Positions 25,221 to 34,977 of a stretch of 64,000 nt of DNA are shown here, piece after piece. The stretch is from Clostridium senegalense JC122. Lineage in GTDB: Bacteria > Bacillota > Clostridia > Clostridiales > Clostridiaceae. Position numbers and translations under genes: made by a program. The notes under the pieces were generated by a model. The model worked only from the letters and a program-made list of their open reading frames with translations. It made no database searches and had not been told where the DNA came from. Every line of letters begins with the position of its first letter. The stretch's first letter is position 1. Location: NCBI RefSeq assembly GCF_000285575.1, contig NZ_HE611054.1, forward strand, positions 201,978 through 265,977, given 5' to 3'.

Positions 25221-26366
25221 TTAATATTTAATAGTTTTTATAGATGTGTCTTGAAAAAATGTATTTGCATTATAAAGCATTAACATTTCATCTATTTCAT
25301 TCTTTTCTATTAATTTTGACAAGTCTTCTGTATAGTATCTTAAATCTACCATATATATTTCACTAAAATCATTTATTAAAAATGGAACAAAAGAATTAGC
25401 ATAAGAATCCTTTACTATAAGCAACTTTCTATCACTATTTGCTTTTGTACTTATCTTTACTAAAGGATGATTTCCATCTAAGAAAACAGTATACTTATCT
25501 TTTTTCTTAAGGTTATCCATTGCATACATAGAATTACTCTCTTTTTCTTCTAATGGATACTCTACCTTTATATCTTCATCTATATGATTTTTATATTTAT
25601 AAAGATTAATGCTATCAGAAGATACACCTCTAAAATTACCTTTAGAGTATAGTGAACCTAAAAACTCATTACTCACTTCTACTTTATCAAAGTTATCTTT
25701 ATCTGCTAAAGACAGATTCATGCTCTTAGCTAATTCTTCATAAGCATAGTATGCTCCATCAGTTGTCCAGTGATGATCCGTTTTATAGTATATGTACTCA
25801 TCTTTTTTAGAATTTAACTTTTCATATACATCTACAAAATTTATGTCTTCATTTAAACCATCTTTAAACTTATCTAGATATGTTTTTTCACTAGGCTCTA
25901 CTACATAGTTTGGTAACTTATCTTTAAGTATATCCACTGCAGTAGGTGCTAATACAATATATTTTTTTAACTCTTTAGATTGATTATCAAAGTTATTGAT
26001 AGCATTTACCCTAGTATCAACCTCTTCTTGTGATGGTGCTTTAAATTTTTCAAGTAAATAATCATCTTTTCCTAAGTAAACATCATTACTTTCTTTTTTT
26101 CCTATAAATTTATCACATTTAGATTTTAATTCTACCCAAAAATCTCTAAATGCAAATTGGTCAGAAATATATTCTTCATATTTTTTAGTAAATTTACCTT
26201 CAAGCAAAGATTCTATTGAAAACTTAGGCTTCTTTTGAAGCACTCTATTTTCCAACTCTGAAAAATCTTTATTTGGAGTTATTATATTTAAAGCTACAAT
26301 AGATGTAAAAAATCCAATAAACATTATAGCTACAATTATCTTTAATAATTTATTATTTTTGTTCAA
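25221..26366 (-). CDS. DHHW-family protein (AlgJ/AlgX-like, surface polymer O-acetylation)
   Basis: About 381 residues with one N-terminal membrane helix (residues 10-28) and an extracellular SGNH-like domain. The motif TDHHWTTDGAYYAYEELA near residue 195 gives the DHHW name, and KDSYANSFVPFL near 325 holds the other catalytic segment. AlgJ/AlgX relatives transfer acetyl groups to exopolysaccharide delivered by an MBOAT partner, which is encoded directly upstream. The TTG at 26366 has AGAGGTG six bases away; GTG codons at 26375 and 26369 are alternatives. Confidence 0.85.
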   Translation of the reverse strand: MNKNNKLLKIIVAIMFIGFFTSIVALNIITPNKDFSELENRVLQKKPKFSIESLLEGKFTKKYEEYISDQFAFRDFWVELKSKCDKFIGKKESNDVYLGKDDYLLEKFKAPSQEEVDTRVNAINNFDNQSKELKKYIVLAPTAVDILKDKLPNYVVEPSEKTYLDKFKDGLNEDINFVDVYEKLNSKKDEYIYYKTDHHWTTDGAYYAYEELAKSMNLSLADKDNFDKVEVSNEFLGSLYSKGNFRGVSSDSINLYKYKNHIDEDIKVEYPLEEKESNSMYAMDNLKKKDKYTVFLDGNHPLVKISTKANSDRKLLIVKDSYANSFVPFLINDFSEIYMVDLRYYTEDLSKLIEKNEIDEMLMLYNANTFFQDTSIKTIKY

Positions 26367-26401
26367 CACTTTCACCTCTTTTAAGCTAATTATTCATACT
26401 T

Positions 26402-27808
26402 CTAAAATCTAAAGTATAAGAATGGATTATAAGTTTCATTAACTAAATAAGCCACTGATATAACTAACATTATTAAGTATATACTTGGTAATATTACTAT
26501 CTTTAAAGTTTTTAGTTTTATTTTTATAAAATCAACTAATCTTTTTAAAATAGGTGTTGAACATATTATAACTGCTATGATTAATCCTATATTAGTTGTG
26601 AAATAATACATTGTCATACTATCCATTAAAGGATTGCTATTAAGACCAAACATAACTTTTATGTACTTTAAGGCACTATTTAATGTTTCTACATCAAAGA
26701 ACACCCAACCGATTATAACTAGTACCATTGCATATAAATTAGCAATAAATCCAGGCATTTTTTCAAGCCATTTTAATAAGAACATTTTCTCTATTACTAA
26801 TATACATCCAAAGTAAAGTCCCCAAACTATAAAGTTCCAACTTGCTCCATGCCAAAGGCCAGTAAGAAACCAAACTATAAATAAATTTCTTAAATGTTTC
26901 CCTAGTGAAACTCTATTACCACCTAACGGTATGTATACATATTCTCTAAACCAAGAGCCTAAAGATATATGCCATCTACGCCAAAACTCTGTAATACTCT
27001 TTGATATATATGGGTAATTAAAGTTTTTCATAAAATCAAAACCTAACATTTTTCCAAGACCGATTGCCATGTCTGAATACCCACTAAAATCAAAATATAT
27101 TTGGAAGGTAAATGCTATTATACCAAGCCACGCTCCAATCACAGTAACATCATTTATTGGAGTATTTTTAATAGTAGTCCATATAATTCCTATATTATTA
27201 GCTAGTAAAACTTTTTTAGCTAAACCTACTATAAATAATTCGCATCCTTCTCCAAACTTTTCTAGTGTTTCATGCCTACTATCTATTTGTTTTGCAACTT
27301 CTCCATACTTTACAATAGGACCAGCTACTAACTGTGGGAACATTGTAACATACGCACCAAAAGATATGATGTTTTTTTGCACTGGAATCTTATCTAAATA
27401 GACATCTATAGTGTATGACATTGTCTGAAACGTATAAAATGATATACCTACAGGTAATGGTAAAGTTTTTGCTACTAAATTTAGACCAAGTAATCCATTA
27501 ACGTTTGCTATAAAGAACCCGTAATATTTAAAAAATGCTAAAATTCCTAGATTAATAACCATAGAAATAATAAGAACAAGTCTTGCCTTGCTCTTATTAT
27601 CTCTATATTTATCTATAAGAATTCCGTTAGTATAATCAAACACTGTTGAAAATAGCATTATTCCTATATAAACAGGCTCACCCCATGCATAAAATATAAG
27701 ACTAAATATCAATAATACTAAGTTTCTTATTCTTTTAGGGGATATATAGTAAACTAGTAATGTTACAGGTAGAAATACAAATAAAAATATTAAACTACTA
27801 AATACCAA
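26402..27808 (-). CDS. MBOAT acyltransferase (AlgI/DltB-like)
   Basis: A 468-residue membrane-bound O-acyltransferase with about ten helices and the signature WHGASWNFIVWG containing the catalytic His near residue 320. It also has the family's FWRRWHISLGSWFREYVYIP segment. It starts MVFSSLIFLFVFLP, the typical AlgI N-terminus, from a TTG with AAGGTGGG seven bases upstream; the GTG at 27820 overlaps that site. It should move acetyl groups across the membrane for the DHHW protein encoded 35 bases downstream. Confidence 0.93.
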   Translation of the reverse strand: MVFSSLIFLFVFLPVTLLVYYISPKRIRNLVLLIFSLIFYAWGEPVYIGIMLFSTVFDYTNGILIDKYRDNKSKARLVLIISMVINLGILAFFKYYGFFIANVNGLLGLNLVAKTLPLPVGISFYTFQTMSYTIDVYLDKIPVQKNIISFGAYVTMFPQLVAGPIVKYGEVAKQIDSRHETLEKFGEGCELFIVGLAKKVLLANNIGIIWTTIKNTPINDVTVIGAWLGIIAFTFQIYFDFSGYSDMAIGLGKMLGFDFMKNFNYPYISKSITEFWRRWHISLGSWFREYVYIPLGGNRVSLGKHLRNLFIVWFLTGLWHGASWNFIVWGLYFGCILVIEKMFLLKWLEKMPGFIANLYAMVLVIIGWVFFDVETLNSALKYIKVMFGLNSNPLMDSMTMYYFTTNIGLIIAVIICSTPILKRLVDFIKIKLKTLKIVILPSIYLIMLVISVAYLVNETYNPFLYFRF

Positions 27809-27846
27809 TTTACGTCCCACCTTAATTATTAAATTTTGTTTTTATA

Positions 27847-28338
27847 TTATTTTAAAGAACCATCAAAAGCTTCTTCTATTTTTTCTGCATCCTTTGATAC
27901 TGCTAATAATATGTACGTTCTTTCAGATTTTAAAACCTTGTTTTCTACTAAATTATATTGTTCTGGAAGATAATCTTTAAATCCTTCACCATTTTCATTT
28001 ACTTTTGCTTCGATTTGTTTTTTCATATCTTCAACTTTTGCTTCATCTTTAACTTTTATAACAGCTACTTCATCAGCTTGTAAGTTTGTTTTTGGTATGT
28101 AAAATGAAATTTCTTCTATATCCTCTGACTTAACGCCAACAAACTTCTCTAATTTTTCTTCACTACCTTCTTGCATATCTGCAAATTCTGTTGAATTTTT
28201 TATGTTTTCTATTACTTCTTTTGTCGTTGGGTTTTTCTCCTTAGTACTTGTCCCACAACCAGTTAACATTCCTACCGTTAGTATTGCTCCAAAAGCAATT
28301 GCCATTATTTTTTTTGTTTTAGTGTTTCCTTTTAACAT
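27847..28338 (-). CDS. DUF4358 lipoprotein
   Basis: About 163 residues with a lipoprotein signal peptide ending LTVGMLTGCGTS, so Cys near residue 28 would carry the lipid. The rest (VKSEDIEEISFYIPKTNLQA, then DEVAVIKVKDE) matches DUF4358, a small extracellular domain often encoded beside MBOAT and SGNH genes. It probably assists surface acetylation, by context only. Two in-frame ATG codons (28347, 28338) follow AGGAAGG; the second has normal spacing. A family 1 repeat begins 23 bases upstream and may carry or disturb its promoter. Confidence 0.82.
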   Translation of the reverse strand: MLKGNTKTKKIMAIAFGAILTVGMLTGCGTSTKEKNPTTKEVIENIKNSTEFADMQEGSEEKLEKFVGVKSEDIEEISFYIPKTNLQADEVAVIKVKDEAKVEDMKKQIEAKVNENGEGFKDYLPEQYNLVENKVLKSERTYILLAVSKDAEKIEEAFDGSLK

Positions 28339-28360
28339 ATTTTTCATCCTTCCTGTATTT

Positions 28361-28520
28361 AGGCATACTCAAATAAATAATAAACTAATATTCTCACTTA
28401 TTTGCCATGAATACTTTGTCGATAAAGCCCATACATAGCCCCACTATCACTAGATTTTATCTCTTTGTCTCATGACAAATATACTTTGAATTTTTGACTT
28501 TTTATTTATTTTTATACGCC
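28361..28520. repeat. MITE-like element, family 1, copy 2
   Basis: 160 bases with inverted ends: AGGCATACTCAAATAAATAA at the left and, read inward from the right, GGCGTATAAAAATAAATAAA. The interior matches the copy at 12940-13097 in the opposite orientation, including a TTGTC-GACAA hairpin whose loop differs (ATGA against ACTA). Conserved stem with changed loop suggests a maintained structure. Confidence 0.7.
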
Positions 28521-28607
28521 TTAAAATTTTTATGTACTGATTTAATTAACCTAACTTTTCATTCTCAATTTTTAAGTAGCTAAGTTTAACTCTACTTTCC
28601 CTTATAA

Positions 28608-29102
28608 TTAATGTAAATTGTTTTTTATTTCATCTATCCATGTGCTATAAAAGGTTCCTTTTACATGTTTACCATCTGGCTCAAAAGAATTATCATTTCC
28701 TTTTAAAAGCTTACCAATATCCATATAATTAACCCTTTGTCTCACACACATATCTACAATCAATTTATTAACTTCTTCTATACGAGTATTAGTAATTCCA
28801 TTTGTAGCATCCTCTCCAAAACTTGCTACTGGAAATACTGATTGAACATATATAGTAGAATTTGGTACTTCTTTTTTTATATCTTCTATTAGTTTTTCAT
28901 ATTGTGAAATAAAATCTTCATTTTTAGAAAAACAAATCAAATCATTCATTCCATAAAGTATAAATATATTTTTAGGATTTATATCTTTTAATTGATTTAC
29001 ATAACTTACTGCAACTTCAGTAGTATCTCCTTTATTAGCTAAAACTCTTTTATCTTCTACTAATTCATAAAAAGAGAACCCTTCCGTTATAGAATCTCCC
29101 AT
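28608..29102 (-). CDS. SGNH/GDSL hydrolase, catalytic part
   Basis: The frame from the internal ATG gives 164 residues and carries all SGNH blocks: FMGDSITEGF with the nucleophile Ser, LYGMNDLI with the oxyanion Asn, and EPDGKHVKGTFY with the catalytic Asp/His pair. The same frame is open upstream to about 29240 as an acidic linker, so this ATG is not a true start. It belongs with the membrane-anchor segment at 29215-29394. It is probably an esterase or acetyltransferase of the neighbouring surface-acetylation genes. Confidence 0.85.
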   Translation of the reverse strand: MGDSITEGFSFYELVEDKRVLANKGDTTEVAVSYVNQLKDINPKNIFILYGMNDLICFSKNEDFISQYEKLIEDIKKEVPNSTIYVQSVFPVASFGEDATNGITNTRIEEVNKLIVDMCVRQRVNYMDIGKLLKGNDNSFEPDGKHVKGTFYSTWIDEIKNNLH

Positions 29103-29214
29103 AAATGCAGATGTTGTTAAAATATTTTCATCACTGCTTGTCTCATTATTTTCTATTTTATTTTCTTTATTGTCACTTTTATCTTCTTCCTTCTCTTTAA
29201 CTTCTTCATTTGTT

Positions 29215-29394
29215 TTAGAGTCTTCTAACTGTTTGACCTCTTCTTTTTTCCATATACCAATTCATTTTTTTATTTACACTCTTTATATAATTAATCATTG
29301 GTATAGATGCACCAAATATAATAATCAAACATACTATTATTGCCATAATTAGTCTTTTCTCGTTAACCACAACATACTTTTTCTTTTTGTTCAT
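29215..29394 (-). CDS. N-terminal membrane anchor of the SGNH hydrolase (separate frame)
   Basis: From the ATG at 29394 (GAGGTG upstream) the frame encodes a basic start, a membrane helix near residues 17-36 and NKKMNWYMEK, then ends out of frame in RRGQTVRRL. Removing one A, or adding two, in the six A residues at 29244-29249 gives MEKEEVKQLEDSKTNEEV and leads through a Glu/Lys linker into the catalytic frame. The intact protein would be about 261 residues. Confidence 0.7.
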   Translation of the reverse strand: MNKKKKYVVVNEKRLIMAIIVCLIIIFGASIPMINYIKSVNKKMNWYMEKRRGQTVRRL

Positions 29395-29715
29395 AATGCA
29401 CCTCAAAACATCTATGTTAAAACTTTTAAAGTTAAATACCTACATTAGTGTATATAATATACTTTAATACTAAACTATATTATCACAATTAAAAGCTATT
29501 TTAATATAATTTTTAACACTTTTACATAAAAATTTTATCATTTAATATAGCAAAATTAATTACAATAATATTAAATTATAACTAATTTTATATTATTTTT
29601 TTAAAAATCTAAACTTTACTATTGTATTTTTTTAATAAATTTAAAATTATTAACGTTTTGTTTAAAATTTTTAAACTCCCTATATACACTTAATCTCATG
29701 AATAATCAACAATTT

Positions 29716-29771
29716 GTTTTAAGTTAAAAGTTATTAAATAAATTTAAATTGGAGCTTATTTCCCTATATAA
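29716..29771. repeat. Copy of dispersed intergenic repeat (family 2 end)
   Basis: It contains AAATAAATTTAAATTGGAGC and TTATTTCCCTATA, as near 38795-38830 and 12566-12620. The rest of the spacer 29395-29778 is AT-rich and holds no gene I can support. Confidence 0.55.
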
Positions 29772-29778
29772 TTGTGTA

Positions 29779-29806
29779 TTAAAAAAGCACCCTATAAGGG
29801 TGCTTT
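29779..29806 (-). terminator. Terminator after the SEC-C protein gene
   Basis: AAAGCACCC and GGGTGCTTT flank five bases, followed on the minus strand by TTTTTT. Confidence 0.88.
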
Positions 29807-29816
29807 ATCATAAATT

Positions 29817-30314
29817 CTATTTTCCACAACACTTTTTGTATTTTTTACCACTACCACATATGCATGGATCATTTCTTCCTACTTTAGTTTCTTTAACTAT
29901 TACTTTAGAAGCTCTCCATTCTTTTGTTATCTCTTTTCTTTTTTCTTCTGAGAATATTGCATTCCATTGTGGTAATTTGTATAAGTAATCAGCTTTAGAT
30001 TCTAACATATTGAAATATAATTTTTCAAAATCAATTTTCATATCTATTTCAGCATTTGCATCCATTGACTCTAAATCTAATTCTTTTTCTATACTCTCAT
30101 TTATTCCATCTAAGAATCCCATAAATTGAACATCTGTAACGCCATATTCTTCAGCTAATTCATTTATTTTTCCCTTAATTTCTCCATTTAAATTAGTTAA
30201 TGCTTTGCTATATATAGTAGTTTCAACTCTAGCATACTCTTTCCAGAATTCTGGTTCACCTTTGCTTTTCACAAAATCAACTACGTAATTTGTCCATTCA
30301 TTATATAAACTCAT
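29817..30314 (-). CDS. SEC-C metal-binding domain protein
   Basis: A 165-residue protein whose last 22 residues are a SEC-C zinc motif, [19 protein letters not shown], with CxC...CC ligands. The N-terminal 140 residues are acidic and helical (for example [20 protein letters not shown]) and I do not recognise them as a named domain. SEC-C tails occur in SecA and in many small proteins that contact ribosomes or nucleic acids. The ATG has GGAGATAA upstream. It is a single-gene unit. Confidence 0.85.
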   Translation of the reverse strand: MSLYNEWTNYVVDFVKSKGEPEFWKEYARVETTIYSKALTNLNGEIKGKINELAEEYGVTDVQFMGFLDGINESIEKELDLESMDANAEIDMKIDFEKLYFNMLESKADYLYKLPQWNAIFSEEKRKEITKEWRASKVIVKETKVGRNDPCICGSGKKYKKCCGK

Positions 30315-30407
30315 GTTATTATCTCCTTTATGAATAAATTAAAATTTATCTACTTCGTTAATTATAATAAAACTTTTGATTTGTTTCAATATTTACTTAA
30401 CTTCATT

Positions 30408-30983
30408 CTATTTAAGCTTTAATCCATTAATATCTTCCTGTGAAAACGGTTTTGAAACATCGTAATTTCCACCTATTGTTTGCAAATTTTTATTATCTAT
30501 AGTTAGCATAACCTTGTCAATACTACTTAGCTGAGTAAGGGACGTAGCTAAACAAGTAAGTGTGGTTTTTTCTTTATTCTCATTCATTTCAACTTTTGCA
30601 GCTTCACTTAAATTCACATATGCAATACCATCTTTAATAGAAAAGCTTAATAATCTTGTGTCTTTAGGGAATATTGCTTTAGATTGACTAACTACTGAAG
30701 GGCCTTTTAAAAGCTCTTGAACTATTATTTCTCCTAACAATTCTTCCTTATCAACTAGTCTTTCTTCTTTTAAAATTTTAGATTCACTATCATTTTCAGT
30801 TCCATCAAAATATAATGTTAAATCTAAATACTCTCCACTTTCTTCTTGTTTTACATTTAAATTCTTGATTTTTTCTCTATTTAAAGCACTATTTTTATCT
30901 TTCTTATCGTAATTTATAAAAGATAAAACACCTATTATAGTAAAAGCAATTATTAATATTATTATTATTGATTTCTTTTTCAT
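30408..30983 (-). CDS. GerMN-domain membrane-anchored protein
   Basis: 191 residues with an N-terminal membrane helix (residues 4-24) and an extracellular GerMN domain, recognisable from LTLYFDGTEN, VQELLKGP, FPKDTRLLSFSIKDGIAYVN and LTQLSSIDKVMLTIDNK. GerMN domains occur in the Bacillus spore protein GerM and in cell-surface or spore proteins of clostridia. It lies downstream of the murA-walJ pair and may act in the cell envelope or spore coat. Confidence 0.85.
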   Translation of the reverse strand: MKKKSIIIILIIAFTIIGVLSFINYDKKDKNSALNREKIKNLNVKQEESGEYLDLTLYFDGTENDSESKILKEERLVDKEELLGEIIVQELLKGPSVVSQSKAIFPKDTRLLSFSIKDGIAYVNLSEAAKVEMNENKEKTTLTCLATSLTQLSSIDKVMLTIDNKNLQTIGGNYDVSKPFSQEDINGLKLK

Positions 30984-31019
30984 AACTGCCCCCTTATACT
31001 TATTATTAGCATAATATCA

Positions 31020-31805
31020 TTATACACATATAACATCACTGTGTTTATCTCTATTTGCCATAGTAATATTTACATCTGTTCCTATTTGAACCTTGTTTTC
31101 CTTTAAAACGCTTATAACTGTCTCATATGCTAACTGTGGATAGTTATTTGTTTTGCTTAAGTGTCCTAAATATATATTTTTAAGATTGTCTCCTAAAATA
31201 TCTAATATAGCATTTCCACAAGCCTCATTAGATAAATGTCCAATATCACTTAAAATTCTTTTCTTAAGTACATATGGATATGGCCCAAATTTAAGCATTT
31301 CAATATCATGGTTACTTTCTAATAAAAATACATCTGCCTCTTTCAAAACATTTTTCACTTCTTCTGAAAAATGTCCTAAATCTGTTGCTACTGCTGCTAC
31401 CTTATTTTTGCTTCTAAATGCATAACCTCTAGGATCAACAGCATCATGATGTATTTTAAAATTTTCTATAGTCATATCTTTTATGTCTATGTATTTCTTA
31501 TCAAGAAGCTTTATATTTTCCATCTTTAATTTACCTAGTTTGCTTTCCATAGCATTCCAAGTAAGCTCATTTGCATATATAGGTATATTGTGTTTTCTTG
31601 ATAATACACCTACAGATTTTATATGGTCTATATGTTCATGAGTTACAAAAATACCGTCTATTTCCGAAGGGTTTTCACCTATATTAGTTAATTCCCTTTC
31701 TATGTTCTTACCTGCAACTCCTGCATCTATTAAAATTCTAGTATTACCATCTGATACAAATACACTATTTCCGCTACTACCACTAAATAATGGACAAAAT
31801 ATCAT
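31020..31805 (-). CDS. WalJ/YycJ-like metallo-beta-lactamase-fold hydrolase
   Basis: A 261-residue MBL-fold protein. The metal motif is THEHIDHIKSVG near residue 60, with further ligands in ATDLGHFSEEV, LESNHDIEML and YLGHLSKTNNY. This is the pattern of YycJ/WalJ, a hydrolase linked in Bacillus and Staphylococcus to wall metabolism and DNA repair, usually beside the WalRK genes. Here it sits 23 bases after murA instead, so the two are likely co-transcribed. The ATG has GGAGAAG upstream. Confidence 0.9.
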   Translation of the reverse strand: MIFCPLFSGSSGNSVFVSDGNTRILIDAGVAGKNIERELTNIGENPSEIDGIFVTHEHIDHIKSVGVLSRKHNIPIYANELTWNAMESKLGKLKMENIKLLDKKYIDIKDMTIENFKIHHDAVDPRGYAFRSKNKVAAVATDLGHFSEEVKNVLKEADVFLLESNHDIEMLKFGPYPYVLKKRILSDIGHLSNEACGNAILDILGDNLKNIYLGHLSKTNNYPQLAYETVISVLKENKVQIGTDVNITMANRDKHSDVICV

Positions 31806-31828
31806 AAACTTCTCCTTCTCTTAACTTA

Positions 31829-33088
31829 CTAATCACACTTTGCTCTTGTAATGTCTCCACCTAAGCGTTTAAACTTTTCTTCTATATTAGGGTACCCTCT
31901 ATCTATATGTTGTATTCCTTCAACAACAGTAGTTCCTTCTGCAACTAAACCTGCTATAACAAGTGCCGCTCCTGCTCTTAAATCTGTTGCCTTAACATTA
32001 GCACCTTTAAGTTTTTCTACGCCATCAATAACAGCAACTCTTCCCTCAACAGTTATGTTTGCTCCCATTCTATTTAACTCTTCAACATGTTTTAATCTGT
32101 TTTCATATATACTTTCATTTATTACACTTCTGCCCTTTGAAACAGCTAATAAAGTACTCATTGGCTGTTGTACATCTGTTGGGAATCCTGGGTAAGGTAA
32201 TGTTTTTATGTTTACACCCTTTAAGTTTTTATCTGATTTAACGATAATATTGTCATCACCCTCTGTAACATCAGCTCCCATTTCTATTAATTTCGCTGAT
32301 ATAGACTCAAGGTGTTTAGGTATAACGTTCTTTATTTTTACTTCTCCTCCACATGCAGCTGTAGCTACCATGAAAGTACCTGCTTCTATTTGGTCTGGAA
32401 TAACTGAGTAATTGCATCCTACAACCTCATCTACTCCTGTTATTTTTATTGTATCAGTTCCTGCACCTTTTATTTTTGCGCCCATACTATTTAAAAAGTT
32501 TGCTACATCAACTACATGCGGTTCTTTAGCAGCATTTTCAAGAATAGTAACACCTTCTGCAAAAACAGCTGCAAGCATGACATTTATAGTTGCTCCAACA
32601 CTAATTACATCAAAGTATATGCTTGTTCCAACTAATTTTTCTGCTTTAACACTAACAGCGCCACATTCTATTGTTACGCTTGCACCTAAAGCTTCAAATC
32701 CTTTTATGTGTTGATCTATAGGTCTTGAACCTATAGGGCATCCCCCTGGAAGCTCTACTCTAGCTTCTTTAAATCTTCCTAAAAGAGCTCCTAAAAAGTA
32801 ATATGACGCTCTCATTTTTCTTACATGTTCTGTATTTGCATTAAGACTTTTAACAACTGTACTATCTATAGTTAAAGCCCCTTCTTTTCTTTCAACTTTA
32901 CATCCTAAATATTCAAATATTCTTTCTATACAATTAACATCTTCAATATTAGGGATATTATCAATACAGCATTTTCCCTTACTTGCTACTATAGCTGCTG
33001 GTAAAATTGCTACTACTGCATTTTTCGCTCCACTTATTTCCACTTCTCCATATATGGATTTACCACCATTAATTATTAATTTTTCCAT
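31829..33088 (-). CDS. murA: UDP-N-acetylglucosamine 1-carboxyvinyltransferase
   Basis: A 419-residue EPSP-synthase-fold enzyme, the normal length for MurA. SGAKN at residues 19-23 binds substrate, and Cys117 in [12 protein letters not shown] is the residue that binds phosphoenolpyruvate and is the fosfomycin target, so the enzyme should be sensitive. [13 protein letters not shown] near the C-terminus is also typical. It makes the first committed step of peptidoglycan synthesis. Low-GC Gram-positives usually carry two copies; which paralogue this is cannot be said from one copy. Confidence 0.95.
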   Translation of the reverse strand: MEKLIINGGKSIYGEVEISGAKNAVVAILPAAIVASKGKCCIDNIPNIEDVNCIERIFEYLGCKVERKEGALTIDSTVVKSLNANTEHVRKMRASYYFLGALLGRFKEARVELPGGCPIGSRPIDQHIKGFEALGASVTIECGAVSVKAEKLVGTSIYFDVISVGATINVMLAAVFAEGVTILENAAKEPHVVDVANFLNSMGAKIKGAGTDTIKITGVDEVVGCNYSVIPDQIEAGTFMVATAACGGEVKIKNVIPKHLESISAKLIEMGADVTEGDDNIIVKSDKNLKGVNIKTLPYPGFPTDVQQPMSTLLAVSKGRSVINESIYENRLKHVEELNRMGANITVEGRVAVIDGVEKLKGANVKATDLRAGAALVIAGLVAEGTTVVEGIQHIDRGYPNIEEKFKRLGGDITRAKCD

Positions 33089-33679
33089 TACGGTATCATC
33101 CTCACTATTTAATATATATTAAGTTTATCTTGCATCCTAAAAATCATACATATCATATTATATCATATACAAATTACATTATTAATACGAAATTTTAAAA
33201 TATATCATTTATTCTACATCTAATATAAAGGCTATCATACTTATATGCAAGATATTTATGCATTTTACAAGAATTTTAAAGGTATTTAACCCTTTTTTAA
33301 ATTATTGATATACTGTTCTAAACTAAATTTTAAATTTATGAATTCATAATATTAACATTATACTAATAGCTAAGAGTTATGGTGATTATTAATAACTATA
33401 CTTTTTATATCATCAGATTATAAGAAAACTACATTCCAGTTTCATCCTAAAACTATTAACTATTACTTTTTAACTATTAAATAAAAACTTTTAAAGTTTT
33501 TATACCAGTAATTAAAAATATTATTTATAAACTTATTTCTATGTAAATAACCTTATAGATAATATTTTTAATGAATCCTTCCATTATTTATGATATAATA
33601 TTGTTTATTATAAATTAACGAGTTTTGGCGCATTATATTAAGTGTGTCAATTTAAAACCTTGGGTTATGGAGGATAGTT
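33089..33679. other. Gene-free AT-rich region
   Basis: About 590 bases between two divergent genes. It holds a palindromic AAAAACTTTTAAAGTTTTT segment near 33484 and loose similarity to family 2 repeats. A GTTTTGGCGCATTATATTAA segment at 33620 resembles CTTTTGGCATATTATATTAA at 21433 upstream of the YjiH-type gene. No open frame is convincing. Confidence 0.5.
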
Positions 33680-34222
33680 ATGAAATATTACTTAGTTGCC
33701 GTTTTTGATGAAAATTCATCTTCATCTCTTACAAAAATACAAAAGTCCATAAGTAAAAAATATAAATTATATAAAAATACACCTGTGCTTCATATACCTT
33801 TAGGTGTAGTAAATTCTAATGATTTTCAAAAATTGGATGAAGCAATGCTTAAAGTTTTAGCACCATATAAAAATTTTAAAATTATGATAGATAATAAAAT
33901 AGTTTTTAATGATAGTTTTAATACGCTAGGCTTTAAAGTAGAAGATAAAGGATATATAAATAAGATTTTAAGAAGTGTATTTAATACTTTTCCAATTTAT
34001 AATGTCAATATAAAGATGCCTAATAATGGTAATCTTAACATTCCTATAGCTAATGCTAATCATAATACGAGAAAAAGTGCTGGGAATGGAACATTATACA
34101 TAGATCCACATTTTGAAAAAGATTCATACTTATACACAGCTAAAATCTGTAAGTTTGAACTTTGGAAACAACCAACATCTAATAGAGAAATGATAAAATC
34201 TTATCCACTAAAAGAATATTAA
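33680..34222 (+). CDS. Hypothetical protein, 2H-phosphoesterase-like
   Basis: A 180-residue soluble protein with GGAGG upstream of its ATG. The start MKYYLVAVFDENSSSSLTKI and the segment VLHIPLGVV near residue 38 resemble the first half of the 2'-5' RNA ligase/cyclic phosphodiesterase fold, whose HxTL motif would be HIPL here. I cannot find a clear second HxTL motif, so activity is doubtful. A plain hypothetical call is the alternative. Confidence 0.55.
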   Translation: MKYYLVAVFDENSSSSLTKIQKSISKKYKLYKNTPVLHIPLGVVNSNDFQKLDEAMLKVLAPYKNFKIMIDNKIVFNDSFNTLGFKVEDKGYINKILRSVFNTFPIYNVNIKMPNNGNLNIPIANANHNTRKSAGNGTLYIDPHFEKDSYLYTAKICKFELWKQPTSNREMIKSYPLKEY

Positions 34223-34277
34223 AATTTAAAACTAATTATAGTTATTTTAAACTGAAATGTATTGTTACATTGATTTT

Positions 34278-34299
34278 AACTAGCTTAATTAGTTTTTTT
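34278..34299 (+). terminator. Weak terminator after the 2H-like gene
   Basis: AACTA and TAGTT arms of five pairs around seven bases, followed by TTTTTTT; short but correctly placed. Confidence 0.4.
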
Positions 34300-34465
34300 A
34301 TGCATTTATTTAAATTTGATGTTTTAAACAATCTTTTATTATAATAATCTATTACTCCTATAAAACTCAATAGGAAATATTTAGCCTTTTTAATATATCC
34401 CTTTCATAAGTATATTGAATATGACTAAATTTATTGGTTACACTAATCCTGAGGACGGTGATTTT

Positions 34466-34897
34466 ATGTTAGCTGTAATAATAGCAATAATTTCAGGTGT
34501 AAGCATGAGCCTTCAAGGTGTTTTTAATACTAAACTGTCTGAAACTGTAGGGCTTTGGGAAACTAATGTAATCGCTCAAGGGGTTGCTCTTATTGTTACA
34601 TTTATTGTTATGCTTTTTGCTGGTAAGGGAGATATAAAAGCAATAAAAGATGCAAATAAAATATATCTTTTAAGCGGAGTTTTAGGTGCAATTATAGTTT
34701 ATACTGTTATGAAAAGTATCTCTACCTTAGGTACTACTTATGCAATATCTATAATACTAGTTGCCCAACTAGTTGCAGCAGCACTTATAGATTGTCTTGG
34801 ATTATTTGGCATTGAAAAATGTTCCTTTGGTTTAAAAGAAATATTGGGCATTGTAGTTATGATTGCAGGAATAATTCTTTTTAAGTGGCAAAAATAA
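34466..34897 (+). CDS. DMT-family transporter (YdcZ/DUF606 type)
   Basis: A 143-residue protein with about five membrane helices, the size of the short YdcZ-type branch of the drug/metabolite transporter superfamily. Typical segments are SLQGVFNTKLSETVGLWETN and SILVAQL-like IILVAQLVAAALIDCLGLFG. The ATG at 34466 fits the family's N-terminus; the open frame before it (from 34415) is not conserved-looking. Short DMT proteins often work as pairs, but no second copy is adjacent. Substrate unknown. Confidence 0.83.
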   Translation: MLAVIIAIISGVSMSLQGVFNTKLSETVGLWETNVIAQGVALIVTFIVMLFAGKGDIKAIKDANKIYLLSGVLGAIIVYTVMKSISTLGTTYAISIILVAQLVAAALIDCLGLFGIEKCSFGLKEILGIVVMIAGIILFKWQK

Positions 34898-34921
34898 AAA
34901 AGATGCATAGCATCTTTTTTT
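34896..34921 (+). terminator. Terminator after the DMT transporter
   Basis: AAAAAGATGC and GCATCTTTTT flank three bases with a T run; it overlaps the end of the gene and works on the plus strand. Confidence 0.88.
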
Positions 34922-34977
34922 AGTCTATTAATTTATTAATTTAGAACAAAAACTTAATGAATAACTTTAAGTGTAAA

